Assembly: GCA_016125135.1 (NCBI GenBank)
Contig: WGMJ01000014.1
Span: 62,001-126,000 of the forward strand
DNA from: Alphaproteobacteria bacterium
Lineage (GTDB): Bacteria; Pseudomonadota; Alphaproteobacteria; Micavibrionales; Micavibrionaceae
Reading direction: 5' to 3'
Length of the DNA: 64,000 nt
In this document: positions 8,528-17,446 of the stretch, piece by piece
Position numbering within the stretch: the stretch's first letter is position 1
Layout of the letters: every line of letters begins with the position of its first letter
Notes under the pieces: generated by a model
Told to the model about the DNA's origin: nothing
The model's database searches: none
What the model saw: the letters and a program-made list of their open reading frames with translations, nothing else
Made by a program: the position numbers and the translations under genes

Positions 8528-9460
8528 TTATTGATATTTCCGCCAGTTGGGCAGGCGCAAATAGGGTAAAACGCGCCTGAAAACGGGGATGGCGGCAAAC
8601 CAGACAAGGTCACTGACGATAAGGAAGGCGGTGACTTTGGGCGGGAAATAGAGGAGCGCAATACCAATCGCAAGTGATACATTCATTGCGCCTGAAGCCA
8701 GAGCTTTTGTGATTTTTGTACGGCGTTCATCGTGGAAGGCGAAGAACCAGCCCACGAGATACAAAACGGGGTAAAGCAGCGCGCAAATAACAAACGCCCC
8801 GCCGATAAAATCAAGATTATTGGCAAACACGTTGAATTGCTGGGCAAGGGCGATTGTACCAATTGTTCCGAGCAGCATCAGCACATAAAAATTATTATTC
8901 ATCTTTATCCATGTTTTGAGCTGCGGGTAAAAACGCACGCTCACGATATATAAAGCCGCAGGGATAACGATGACCATCAGCAGCTGCACACACATGGTAA
9001 TGGTATCAACCTGTACTTTCTGGTCGAGCACGGCATCGCTGAGGAAGGGAATAGTAAAAGGGGCCAGCAAGCTGGTGACAATGGTAAGCAGCAGCGCGAG
9101 TGATGTATTGCCGCCGAAGCTGGCCGAAAACGCCATCAGCGAGAAACCTGCAGGGCAGAGGAGCAGCAGGAACACGCCCAGCCAGTATTCCTCGGGCACG
9201 ATAAACTGGAGCAAGTAGAGTGCGGCGACAGGAAACGCGGCAAAGCGCAGCAGCGTGAATGAAATAAGTGGCACAAGGCGGATATTCTTGAATTCCTGCC
9301 ATGAAAGTTTTGCGCAGCTGAAGAAAATAATAAGGCCGAGCGCAAAGAGAACCGTTTCTTTGGGGAGCCTGTCAATATTCAGCAGGCCGATCACCGCGAC
9401 AACCGCAAGCCCCAGCACGAGCAGGGGGTTTTTCTTGATAAAGGCGAGGGCTTTTTGCAT
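8528..9460 (-). CDS. Bile acid:sodium symporter (BASS) family transporter
   Basis: 310 residues from ATG 9460 (a TTG just before it is possible). About nine to ten hydrophobic segments run through the chain. Residues around 110-125 carry CPAGFSLMAFSASFGGNTSLAL, similar to the crossing helix region of BASS/ACR3 transporters, and a GAMNVSLAIG segment near 265 is the second inverted-repeat counterpart. The family moves organic anions or arsenite across the inner membrane, usually with sodium. The substrate cannot be told here; the Cys expected for the arsenite exporter ACR3 is not clear. It sits alone between tRNA-Glu and recJ. Confidence 0.75.
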   Translation of the reverse strand: MQKALAFIKKNPLLVLGLAVVAVIGLLNIDRLPKETVLFALGLIIFFSCAKLSWQEFKNIRLVPLISFTLLRFAAFPVAALYLLQFIVPEEYWLGVFLLLLCPAGFSLMAFSASFGGNTSLALLLTIVTSLLAPFTIPFLSDAVLDQKVQVDTITMCVQLLMVIVIPAALYIVSVRFYPQLKTWIKMNNNFYVLMLLGTIGTIALAQQFNVFANNLDFIGGAFVICALLYPVLYLVGWFFAFHDERRTKITKALASGAMNVSLAIGIALLYFPPKVTAFLIVSDLVWFAAIPVFRRVLPYLRLPNWRKYQ

Positions 9461-9494
9461 CAATAACCTAGAGTAGAGCAGTTAACTGGTTATC

Positions 9495-11321
9495 TTATAT
9501 TGCATAGGCCGCGTCAAGGATTTGAAACTCGGGGTAGTCACGGCCCTGCCAGTGGTTAATGCGCACCTGCCCCAAAAGGTGGAAAGGCCGCTCTTTTTCG
9601 TTTAAAAGCGCTTCGCCCATGGGAGACGGGTATGAACGGAAAGAAATGCCCTTCAGCCAGCCGCCGCCATTCTGGTCGGCAATACGACAACTCACATGGG
9701 TTTTGCCGACAATATCGGCCTGCAGCACACGTGCATACGGAATTACAAAAACGGGTTCTGTGTGGCCCACACCAAACGGGCCCATGCCGTCATTCACCAT
9801 ACGGATTGAATCAGGCGTGATGCCGCTCACCGCCATAATGCCATCAACCATTGTTTCAGGCTGTGTGGGGGCGTTTGTCATCTGGTCGCTTACATGCGCG
9901 ATCATGAAGTTGCGGAATTCGTCGATCTTGTCGGGCTTGATTGTAAAGCCGCCCGCCATTGCATGCCCGCCGCCTTTTACAAGCAGGCCAAGGTCTTTTG
10001 CCGCCATAAAGGAAGATGCAATATTCACATTCTTGATAGAACGGCCCGAGCCACGGCCTTCGCGCCCGCCTTCAACATCGGCGTATGTAATTACACACGC
10101 GGGGCGGTCATATTTTTCTTTCAGGCCACCGGCTATCAAACCTGCGAGGCCGGGGTGCCAGCTATCGCCATCAACAATAATAACGGGGTCGTTATCGAAG
10201 CCTTTTGCGGTGACGCGCCCGACGGCTTCTTCCATCATCAGCTTTTGCATGTCGCGGCGTTTCAGGTTGCAATCTTCCAGTATGTAGGCAATTTGCAGTG
10301 CTTCATCGTAGCTTTCAGCAGAGAGGAGTTTCGCGCCAAGGTCAGAGCGGTGCACGCGCGAGCCTGCGTTAATGCGCGGGCCAAGGGCAAAGCCTGCATC
10401 CATTTGTGTGGGCGCTTTTTCAAGTTTTGCAATCTGGGCGAGGGCGCGGATGCCGTTATTCTTCATGTGTGCCATCTGTTCGAAGCCTGCTTTTGTTAGC
10501 AAACGGTTGGGGCCTTGCATTGGTACCATGTCGCAGACTGTTGCAAGTGCTACGAGGTCAAGCCAGCTTTTCAGCGGTGGTTCGCCGCGGCCCAGCCAGT
10601 CGAAGTAACGCTGTGCACGTAGTTCGCTATTCAGCGCAACCAGCGCAAGGAAGACAACGCCCGCAGCACAAAGCGCTTCATAACCGCTTGTATCGTCGGC
10701 ACGTTTCGGGTTCACCAGAAAGCGCGCACCGGGCAGTTTGTCTTCAGGCTCGTGGTGGTCGAAAATACAAATATCCATGCCCAGCCATTGGCCATGGGCA
10801 ATCACATCATGTGCGCTTGTGCCGCAGTCTGCCATCAGCACAATGTCACAGCCCATATCTTTTAGTTTGGTGAGGGCCTGTTTGTTCGGGCCATAGCCTT
10901 CATTCAAACGGTCGGGGATATAAACAGGGATATCGCGCCCGATATGCTGGAAGAATTTTTTAATCAGCGCGGCAGAGCATGAGCCATCAACATCGAAATC
11001 GGCGAACACGCCCACACGCTTGCCCTTGCGAATGGCCTCCGCCATATATTCGCTCCATTCCTGCATGTCTTTCAGTTTCAGCGGGTCGGGGAAGTCGCGG
11101 GAGAGCTTGGGCGCAAAGTAAGCATCCAGATTATCAGTCGGGATATTGCGCGAGAGAACAACCCGTGCAATCAGCTCCGAAATATTATGCGTTTGCACAA
11201 GTGTGCGTACTTCATTGCCGTCAATCTCGGGCATCACCCAGCGCGCGCCTTTGAATGAGCTGTCAACTCTCAGTAGCGTATCTTGCGCGCCTGCAAATGA
11301 TGATGGGTACAATATAGCCAT
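9495..11321 (-). CDS. recJ: Single-stranded-DNA-specific exonuclease RecJ
   Basis: 608 residues from ATG 11321, which overlaps the stop of the aldehyde dehydrogenase gene (TAATG); an in-frame ATG at 11354 would overlap further. DHH-family phosphoesterase: ADFDVDG near 106-112 and IFDHHEPE near 187-194 hold the metal ligands, followed by PGARFLVNPKR, the DHHA1 domain with GGGHAMAGGFTIK, and the C-terminal OB-like domain ending in a QILDAAYAI-type tail. RecJ digests single-stranded DNA 5' to 3' in recombination and mismatch/base-excision repair. It is last in the glpX-aldehyde dehydrogenase-recJ operon; glpX next to recJ is a common alphaproteobacterial arrangement. Confidence 0.96.
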   Translation of the reverse strand: MAILYPSSFAGAQDTLLRVDSSFKGARWVMPEIDGNEVRTLVQTHNISELIARVVLSRNIPTDNLDAYFAPKLSRDFPDPLKLKDMQEWSEYMAEAIRKGKRVGVFADFDVDGSCSAALIKKFFQHIGRDIPVYIPDRLNEGYGPNKQALTKLKDMGCDIVLMADCGTSAHDVIAHGQWLGMDICIFDHHEPEDKLPGARFLVNPKRADDTSGYEALCAAGVVFLALVALNSELRAQRYFDWLGRGEPPLKSWLDLVALATVCDMVPMQGPNRLLTKAGFEQMAHMKNNGIRALAQIAKLEKAPTQMDAGFALGPRINAGSRVHRSDLGAKLLSAESYDEALQIAYILEDCNLKRRDMQKLMMEEAVGRVTAKGFDNDPVIIVDGDSWHPGLAGLIAGGLKEKYDRPACVITYADVEGGREGRGSGRSIKNVNIASSFMAAKDLGLLVKGGGHAMAGGFTIKPDKIDEFRNFMIAHVSDQMTNAPTQPETMVDGIMAVSGITPDSIRMVNDGMGPFGVGHTEPVFVIPYARVLQADIVGKTHVSCRIADQNGGGWLKGISFRSYPSPMGEALLNEKERPFHLLGQVRINHWQGRDYPEFQILDAAYAI

Positions 11322-12730
11322 TATTTTTTTCTCGAAGTTACCTTGATTTGACATGTTTCATGGAAGCCTATTTTACCACCCTGCCGGCCAATGCCAGAAG
11401 CTTTATAGCCACCAAACGGATTTTGTGGGCGGTAATAGTGCGCACCAAGCGTAGTGAGCGAGCCAGCTTGAATATCGCGCAGGGCCTTCTTCTCTGTTTC
11501 CTTGCTGTTGGTGTATATGAAGCCGCTTAGCCCATAAGGGGTATCATTGCCCAGCTCTATCGCTTCTTCGTATGTTTCAAATGTAACAACGGCAAGCGCG
11601 GGCCCGAATACTTCTTCTGACCAAACACGCATATCGCGGGTGACATTGGTAATAATTGTCGGCTCATAATAGGCACCGGAAAGGCCTGTAGGTTTTTGGC
11701 CGCCACAAACAATCTTTGCGCCCTTTTTAATGGCATCCTTGATCTGCTCTTCCATTTTAAGCACTTGTCTTTCAGCGACGAGGGGGCCGAGCTCTGTTTC
11801 AGTGTTTAAGGGGTTGCCAACTTTTCGCGCCTTTGCGAAATCCACCAGCTTTTTAACAAGTTCATCATGATGTGATTTGTGAACAATAAGCCGTTTAAGC
11901 CCGTCGCAAAACTGGCCTGAGTTAAGAAAGCGCTGCCAGAAAATAGCTTCTACCAACTCGTCAGTGATTTCACAGTCCTCAAAGACAATCCCGGGGCTCG
12001 ACCCGCCAAGCTCAAGCGCAACGGGTGTAAAGCTTTCGGCAGCACGTTTATAAATATGGCCACCTGTTTGTGAACTCCCTGTAAAAGATACAAAGTCCAG
12101 CTTTTCATCTAGCAGGGCGTCGCCTGTTTTGCCGCTACCATATATAAAATTCACAACACCCTTAGGGATGCTTGTTTGAGCAATGATGGTTTCAAGAAAT
12201 TTACAAAAGAGGGGCACTTCTTCGGAATATTTCATCACTATGGTATTGCCTGCGAGTAAGCCTTGAGAGGCGCTCCAGACAAAGTTTGGCAGCGGGAAAT
12301 TCCACGCAACAATACATGCCATCACGCCGCGTGGCTCATAGGTCATCTCTGTGATCTCGGCATCGTCTTCATGCAATGTCTCTGTAGCGAGGTACTTTGT
12401 AGCGTTTTCAAGGTTCCACGTTAATTGTTCAATCGCACCATCTACAAGATTGGTTGAAAGACCGTGCGGCATACCCATTTCTTCTGATGTGCGTTTTACA
12501 AATTCCCCCTTGTTTTTTTCAAAAAGCGGGATTAATTCGCGTAGGCAGGCCATTCTTTTTTCAAGGCCCATATCTTCCCAGCTTTGCTGCGCTTTGCGGG
12601 CGAGCGCCACCTTTTCTTTTATTTCTGCAGGGGAAGAAACATCAACTTCGCCAAGTACGGCATATCCGTTGCCCGGGCTGGTCGAGATAATCCGGTCTTG
12701 TGTGTCTTGTTTCAGGGCTGCTTGTGACAT
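11321..12730 (-). CDS. NAD(P)-dependent aldehyde dehydrogenase
   Basis: 469 residues, ALDH superfamily. Visible catalytic parts: oxyanion Asn144 in VAWNFPLP, the cofactor-binding Lys167, FTGSSQTGG near 216, general base Glu240 in ALELGGSSP, and nucleophile Cys275 in NSGQFCDGLKR. The length and the R-I-I-S-T-S-P-G-N-G N-terminus resemble succinate-semialdehyde or related short-chain semialdehyde dehydrogenases; the substrate is not certain. The Lys motif reads MKYSEE rather than KPSE, slightly atypical. It lies 11 bases after glpX and overlaps recJ, apparently inserted between two genes that are often adjacent in alphaproteobacteria. Confidence 0.9.
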   Translation of the reverse strand: MSQAALKQDTQDRIISTSPGNGYAVLGEVDVSSPAEIKEKVALARKAQQSWEDMGLEKRMACLRELIPLFEKNKGEFVKRTSEEMGMPHGLSTNLVDGAIEQLTWNLENATKYLATETLHEDDAEITEMTYEPRGVMACIVAWNFPLPNFVWSASQGLLAGNTIVMKYSEEVPLFCKFLETIIAQTSIPKGVVNFIYGSGKTGDALLDEKLDFVSFTGSSQTGGHIYKRAAESFTPVALELGGSSPGIVFEDCEITDELVEAIFWQRFLNSGQFCDGLKRLIVHKSHHDELVKKLVDFAKARKVGNPLNTETELGPLVAERQVLKMEEQIKDAIKKGAKIVCGGQKPTGLSGAYYEPTIITNVTRDMRVWSEEVFGPALAVVTFETYEEAIELGNDTPYGLSGFIYTNSKETEKKALRDIQAGSLTTLGAHYYRPQNPFGGYKASGIGRQGGKIGFHETCQIKVTSRKK

Positions 12731-12741
12731 TCTGCGGGTTC

Positions 12742-13770
12742 CTATAAAAGCGGTTTCTTCTCGAGGTTATGTTGCGACTCAATGCGGCGCACTGTGCCTG
12801 ATTTTGACCGCATGACAATTGATTCAGTGGTGGCAATCCCGTGGCTGATGCGCACACCACGTAACATTGTGCCGTCTGTTACGCCAGTCGCCGCGAACAT
12901 CACATTGCCGGGTTTTGCAAGTTCATTGAGCGTATAAATTTTGTTGAAGTCCTTGATGCCCTGTTTCTCGGCACGGGCTTTCTCGCCGTCATTACGGAAG
13001 ATCAAACGGCCGAGAATATTCCCGCCCGTGCATTGCAGGGCGGCAGCTGCAAGTACGCCTTCCGGCGCGCCACCGGTGCCAATGTAAACATCAATGCCGC
13101 TTTCGCTTGTTGTTGTGGCAATCACTGCGCTCACATCACCGTCGGGGATCAGCGTAATACGTGCGCCCGCGCGGCGGGCAGCCTTGATAATCTCTTCATG
13201 GCGCGGGCGGTCAAGGATGCAAACCATCAGGTTTTCAACGCTATCCTGTTTTTGCTTGGCAATTTTTTGCAGTAAATCTTCAACAGGGCGGTCAAGGTCT
13301 TCGGGGTCAAGCGCAATGTCGGGGCCTGCCGCAAGCTTTTGCATGTAAACATCGGGCGCGTGTAAAAACCCGCCTTCATCTGTCATAGCGAGAACGGCAA
13401 GTGCATTCGGCCCGCCTTTTGCGGTAATGGTTGTGCCTTCCAGCGGGTCGAGCGCTATATCAACGCGCGGGCCCGAGCGGTTGCCAACAATCTCGCCAAT
13501 GTAAAGCATCGGCGCCTCATCGCGCTCGCCTTCACCGATAACAATATGGCCTGTAATAGAAAGTGAATTGAGTGACTGGCGCATGGCATCCACCGCCGCT
13601 TGGTCCGCTGCTTTTTCATCGCCACGCCCCACAAGACGCGCAGAAGAAAGTGCAGCCGCTTCCGTCACCCGCACGGCTTCAAGCGCGAGGTTCCGGTTCA
13701 TCAGCACATCAGCCTGATCATTGGCGTTCATATACTCTTCGGCGCTTTTCTGGATAGAAGGGGACGACAT
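12742..13770 (-). CDS. glpX: Class II fructose-1,6-bisphosphatase GlpX
   Basis: 342 residues. GlpX family: MNRNLALEAVRVTEAAAL (24-41) with GRGDEKAADQAAVDAMR after it, GEGERDEAPML at 79-89 and DPLEGTT at 108-114 hold the metal and substrate residues of this Li-sensitive phosphatase fold, followed by GTGGAPEGVLAAAAL. It converts fructose-1,6-bisphosphate to fructose-6-phosphate in gluconeogenesis. The first Met at 13770 gives a 23-residue extension before the usual family start; Met14 or Met24 are alternatives. First gene of the operon with the aldehyde dehydrogenase and recJ; promoter expected in 13771-13902. Confidence 0.96.
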   Translation of the reverse strand: MSSPSIQKSAEEYMNANDQADVLMNRNLALEAVRVTEAAALSSARLVGRGDEKAADQAAVDAMRQSLNSLSITGHIVIGEGERDEAPMLYIGEIVGNRSGPRVDIALDPLEGTTITAKGGPNALAVLAMTDEGGFLHAPDVYMQKLAAGPDIALDPEDLDRPVEDLLQKIAKQKQDSVENLMVCILDRPRHEEIIKAARRAGARITLIPDGDVSAVIATTTSESGIDVYIGTGGAPEGVLAAAALQCTGGNILGRLIFRNDGEKARAEKQGIKDFNKIYTLNELAKPGNVMFAATGVTDGTMLRGVRISHGIATTESIVMRSKSGTVRRIESQHNLEKKPLL

Positions 13771-13902
13771 GGCGATATCTTAAGGAACAGTTCCCGAGAA
13801 GGATAACACAATTCGGGCTTACCCACAGATTCTCCCGTTATGTCGTGCAGCAATCATCGCATTACAGAAAATAAATACGAAACGCTACGGCCCAATAATG
13901 TA

Positions 13903-14697
13903 TTATGAAAGTTCTTTACTGCGGTTTTCTGCGGCTTTGCCGGCTTCCAGCACAAGCTTTTTCAGCGCGTCGTTTTGTTCAAAAACACTCACACCTGCGG
14001 CGGTGGTTCCTTGCGGGCTGGTGATGGCTTCACGGAAGCTACTGAAAGGAGTATCAGGATTCGCCGCAACCATCGCCCCTGCGCCCCGCAGTACTTGTTG
14101 TTGCATTTGCTTGGCGAGGGCGGCGGACAAGCCGGCATCCTGCGCAGCGCGTTCCATATATTCGGCAAAGAGGTAATAAAAAGCAGGGCCGCTACTGGCA
14201 AGCGCAATAACGGCATGCATCAAATTCTGGTCATCAAGCTTTGCAACCGCGCCAAGGGGCGTAAAGAGCGTTCTAAAGCCGGCTTCCTGCTCTGCGGTTA
14301 CGTTTTTATTGGCGCAGTATACGCTCATGCTCTCGCCCACGGCGGCTGCGGAATTAGGGATCGCCCATATGACAGATTGCGTAGCAGGTAACTGGCCCGC
14401 ATAAAAATCAAGCGTCCGGCCCGCTGCCACGCTAATGATGCAGGTATTTGCAAGGTCTTTATTTTGAAGCTCTGCGCAGATATCCGGCACAATGTTGGGC
14501 TTAACCGCAATCACAATAATATCTGCGCTTTTTTGTGCATCGAAAAATGCAGATGCAGATTCATAGTAATCAAAAGCGCCTTTTACCGAAATTGGGTCAG
14601 GGTTTGCGATTGAGAGTGAAATATTTTTATCTTCAAGCCAGCGTGTGGCCATAATCGAGCCAAGGCGGCCGCATCCGATCAGGAGAACTTTTAGCAC
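13903..14697 (-). CDS. proC: Pyrroline-5-carboxylate reductase
   Basis: 264 residues. N-terminal Rossmann motif GCGRLGS at 8-14, VAVKPNIVPDI (P5CR-type AVKP), AAGRTLDFY, and the C-terminal dimerisation part with ASSGPAFYYLFAEYMERAAQDAGL and TSPQGTTAAGVSVFEQ, the family signature that binds the pyrroline. It makes proline from pyrroline-5-carboxylate with NAD(P)H. Its start overlaps the end of the YbjN-domain gene by seven bases, so it belongs to the BMFP-YbjN-proC operon, an arrangement seen in many alphaproteobacteria. Confidence 0.94.
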   Translation of the reverse strand: MLKVLLIGCGRLGSIMATRWLEDKNISLSIANPDPISVKGAFDYYESASAFFDAQKSADIIVIAVKPNIVPDICAELQNKDLANTCIISVAAGRTLDFYAGQLPATQSVIWAIPNSAAAVGESMSVYCANKNVTAEQEAGFRTLFTPLGAVAKLDDQNLMHAVIALASSGPAFYYLFAEYMERAAQDAGLSAALAKQMQQQVLRGAGAMVAANPDTPFSSFREAITSPQGTTAAGVSVFEQNDALKKLVLEAGKAAENRSKELS

Positions 14698-15191
14698 GAG
14701 CCGAGCACAGATGTGCGGGCGAGAAGCAAATCATTTTCTTGGGTATTATTTTCGCCCATAATCTGGAAGAGAGATGCAAAACGCTCGCACTCTCTGATGG
14801 CAGTTTCAATCAGCGCTTGGAAATGCTCGTCAATTGAATCGCGGCTCAAGCCTTTCAGCAGGCTGGCGTGACGGAAACACGGGTAAAGTGTTTCACGCGG
14901 AATAACAAAATGACCCAGCCACATATCTTCGTTTATTTCCTGTATCTGCGCGCAGGCAAATGCATAAGCGCTTGCTGGCAGGGGCTTGTCGTACTGACAG
15001 CAAAACTGCACGGTTTCGCTTTGTTCGTGCCACATAAAGTATATTTTGTACGTTGTCGTTTCTGATGAAACATTCAGCAGCAGCTCGTCATCGTTTGTAC
15101 GTTCGAAAATCCAGTCCTGTGCCTTAAGAACCGTCTCGATACTATCAAGCGGATGCATTTCATCAAAAACTGGTTCGGCGATCTGTGACAT
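14691..15191 (-). CDS. YbjN domain-containing protein
   Basis: 166 residues, cytosolic. The alternating helix-strand pattern HPLDSIETVLKAQDWIFERTNDDELLL, then short strands, then WLGHFVIPRETLYPCFRHASLL fits the YbjN/type III chaperone-like fold (DUF1790 in older names). Its role in the cell is not established; YbjN in E. coli is linked to motility and stress. Position between the BMFP gene (2 bases downstream of its stop) and proC (7-base overlap) is conserved in alphaproteobacteria and is the strongest support for the call. Confidence 0.8.
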   Translation of the reverse strand: MSQIAEPVFDEMHPLDSIETVLKAQDWIFERTNDDELLLNVSSETTTYKIYFMWHEQSETVQFCCQYDKPLPASAYAFACAQIQEINEDMWLGHFVIPRETLYPCFRHASLLKGLSRDSIDEHFQALIETAIRECERFASLFQIMGENNTQENDLLLARTSVLGSC

Positions 15192-15193
15192 AA

Positions 15194-15484
15194 CTAACGC
15201 TTCTTCGCCTTCGGTTTTGATTTTGCCGTTTTTTTGGCAGCGGGCTTTTTAGCTGCTTTAGGGGCGGCAGGCTTTCCACCTGTCTGGGCCGCACGCATTT
15301 TCTGAACAGTCGCTTTCAGATCTTCAAACTCGCGGCGTGAAACAAAATCCATTTTCTCCATAAAACCTTCAACCTGATTACGCACGCTATGGCGGATTTC
15401 CTCGCGCATGCTGTGAAGCAGGCTCATTGCGCCGCCGGCGGCACGGGCCAGATCATCGAACATTTTCGGGTCGGGTTTCATCAT
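15194..15484 (-). CDS. BMFP / accessory factor UbiK family protein
   Basis: 96 residues from the ATG pair at 15484/15481. An amphipathic N-terminal half (KMFDDLARAAGGAMSLLHSMREE), a coiled coil (FVSRREFEDLKATVQKMRAAQ, about 47-67), then a Lys/Ala-rich tail (71-96, PAAPKAAKKPAAKK). This is the BMFP layout; E. coli UbiK of this family helps ubiquinone synthesis and Brucella BMFP is membrane fusogenic. The basic tail may bind nucleic acid or acidic lipid. First gene of the operon with YbjN and proC; divergent from hldD, with the promoters in 15485-15641. Confidence 0.85.
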   Translation of the reverse strand: MMKPDPKMFDDLARAAGGAMSLLHSMREEIRHSVRNQVEGFMEKMDFVSRREFEDLKATVQKMRAAQTGGKPAAPKAAKKPAAKKTAKSKPKAKKR

Positions 15485-15641
15485 TTTTCGAGTCGCTGAA
15501 TTTTGACAGGGGGACAGGAATATCACCGGCCCCCTGCGCCGCACAAGAAAATTGCCCGAAGCCCCCTGTGAATGATGTGGATAGATAGCTATTGCCTTGA
15601 AATACAAAGCGGGGGAGAATAGCAGGGAAGGGATTTTACAC

Positions 15642-16634
15642 ATGATTATCGTAACAGGTGGTGCAGGATTTATCGGTTCGAACTTGGTCGCAGGCCTCGA
15701 GGAAAAAGGCGTTCGTGACATTGTTATTTGTGACGTGCTCGGCCAAGAGGACAAATGGCGTAATATCGGCAAGCGTGGTTTGCGCGATATTGTGCGCCCG
15801 GATCGTTTGTTTGATTACCTTGATAGTCACGGGCAGGAAGTCGATGCCATCTTCCATATGGGGGCTGTATCTTCCACAACCGAAAAAGATGCCGACATGA
15901 TTGTTGAAACCAACTTCACACTTTCGCGCATGTTGTGGAAATGGTGTGCGAATAACAAGGTGCGTTTTTTCTATGGCTCTTCATCGGCAACTTATGGCGA
16001 TGGTGCAAACGGGTTCAAGGATGATGAATCGCGTGAGGCACTTGCCAAATTGCGCCCGCTCAATCCGTATGGTTGGTCCAAGCATGTGTTTGACCGCCGT
16101 ATCGCACAAATTGTGCAGGATGGTAAAGGCGAGCTTGTGCCGCCGCAATGGGTAGGCTTCAAATTCTTCAATGTGTATGGGCCTAATGAGTTCCATAAAG
16201 GCGAACAGATGAGTGTTGTTGCCAAGCGCTACCCCGAAGTGGTTGCAGGCGCTGCCGCCAAGCTATTCAAGTCATATAACCCGCAATACGCCGATGGCGG
16301 GCAATTACGTGACTTCGTCTGGATCGATGATTGTATTGATATCATGATCTGGTTTTTAACAAACCCCAAAGTCAGCGGGCTGTATAATATTGGTAGCGGC
16401 AAAGCCCGCAGTTTTAATGATCTGGCTGATGCGTTGTTCGCTGCAACTGGCAAGCCACGCAAAATTACCTATATCGACATGCCTGAAGGCTTGAAGGAGA
16501 AATACCAGTATTTCACCGAGGCCGATATCAGCAAGCTCCGCGCAGCTGGGTATACAAAGGAAATGACAAGCCTTGAAGATGGCGTGAAAGAATACGTCAC
16601 AAAATACCTCGATACTGCCGGCCCTTATAGATAA
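15642..16634 (+). CDS. hldD: ADP-L-glycero-D-manno-heptose-6-epimerase
   Basis: 330 residues from ATG 15642, preceded by an AAGGGA site. Extended SDR enzyme: NADP-binding GGAGFIGSN at 6-14, SSSATYG near 115-121 and catalytic Tyr143-x3-Lys147 in PYGWSKHVFD; GFKFFNVYGPNEFHKGEQMSV and QLRDFVWIDDCID are characteristic of HldD/RfaD. It makes ADP-L-glycero-D-manno-heptose for the LPS inner core, so the organism makes heptose-containing LPS. Its stop overlaps the lgt start (TAATG). Confidence 0.95.
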   Translation: MIIVTGGAGFIGSNLVAGLEEKGVRDIVICDVLGQEDKWRNIGKRGLRDIVRPDRLFDYLDSHGQEVDAIFHMGAVSSTTEKDADMIVETNFTLSRMLWKWCANNKVRFFYGSSSATYGDGANGFKDDESREALAKLRPLNPYGWSKHVFDRRIAQIVQDGKGELVPPQWVGFKFFNVYGPNEFHKGEQMSVVAKRYPEVVAGAAAKLFKSYNPQYADGGQLRDFVWIDDCIDIMIWFLTNPKVSGLYNIGSGKARSFNDLADALFAATGKPRKITYIDMPEGLKEKYQYFTEADISKLRAAGYTKEMTSLEDGVKEYVTKYLDTAGPYR

Positions 16635-17446
16635 TGTTATCTTTCCCGAATATAGACCCCGTGGCCTTTGAAATAGGGCCACTTGTTTTTCGCTGGTATG
16701 CGCTTGCCTATCTTGCGGGCATTCTGGGCGGTTGGTGGTGCGCGCTCAAGCTTCTCAAGCAATATGGCCCGTCACCGCTAAACCCGACGAAAGAGCAGAT
16801 CGATGATTTTATCGTCTGGGTTATTCTTGGTATTGTATTGGGTGGGCGGCTTGGTTATGTGCTCTTTTATAATCTGCCCTATTATATCGAGAACCCGTTC
16901 GATATTCCTAAAATCTGGCATGGCGGCATGTCGTTTCATGGCGGTGCCACAGGTGTCATTCTTGCGATTATATTTTTCGCGCTTAAGAAGAAGCTGAGCG
17001 TCTTGCGTCTCGGTGATATTGTTTGCTGCGTCGTGCCTATCGGCTTGTTTTTCGGGCGCATTGCGAATTTTATCAATGGCGAGCTTTATGGCCGCATCAC
17101 AGATGGCCCGTGGGGTATGGTGTTCCCGCATGGCGGGCCAGAGCCCCGCCACCCCAGCCAGCTTTATGAAGCGGGGCTTGAGGGGCTTTTGATCTTTATT
17201 ACGCTTATGGTTCTTCACCAGATAAAGGATATTCGCGAGAAGCACGGTTTTATCGCGGGGATGTTCCTGCTTGATTACGGGATCTTCCGTTTCATCATCG
17301 AATATGTACGCGAGCCTGACGAACAGATTGGTGAAATTTTTGGCTTTATTACAATGGGGCAGGTACTCTGCCTGCCGATGATGATTGCAGGAAGCCTGCT
17401 CATCATGTTCTCGGTTATCAATAGTCGCCGCCATGTCCGCGCTTGA
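16634..17446 (+). CDS. lgt: Prolipoprotein diacylglyceryl transferase
   Basis: 270 residues with about seven membrane segments. The family signature runs through HGGMSFHGGATGV (near 96-108) and GLFFGRIANFINGELYGR (near 137-154), holding the essential Arg and phosphatidylglycerol-binding residues; PHGGPEPRHPSQLYEAGLEG and the late YVREPDEQIG complete it. It moves diacylglycerol to the lipobox Cys of prolipoproteins in the inner membrane. It overlaps hldD by one base and the MidA-like gene by 14, so the string hldD-lgt-midA-like-pgeF is one transcription unit. Confidence 0.97.
   Translation: MLSFPNIDPVAFEIGPLVFRWYALAYLAGILGGWWCALKLLKQYGPSPLNPTKEQIDDFIVWVILGIVLGGRLGYVLFYNLPYYIENPFDIPKIWHGGMSFHGGATGVILAIIFFALKKKLSVLRLGDIVCCVVPIGLFFGRIANFINGELYGRITDGPWGMVFPHGGPEPRHPSQLYEAGLEGLLIFITLMVLHQIKDIREKHGFIAGMFLLDYGIFRFIIEYVREPDEQIGEIFGFITMGQVLCLPMMIAGSLLIMFSVINSRRHVRA

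Noticed and set aside
9559-10287. Long open frame antisense to recJ
   Set aside because: Shadow of a GC-rich coding strand; no ribosome site or recognisable protein.
14889-14904. TGTTTCACGCGGAATA as a second parS site
   Set aside because: Only the left half matches the consensus; it lies inside the YbjN coding region.
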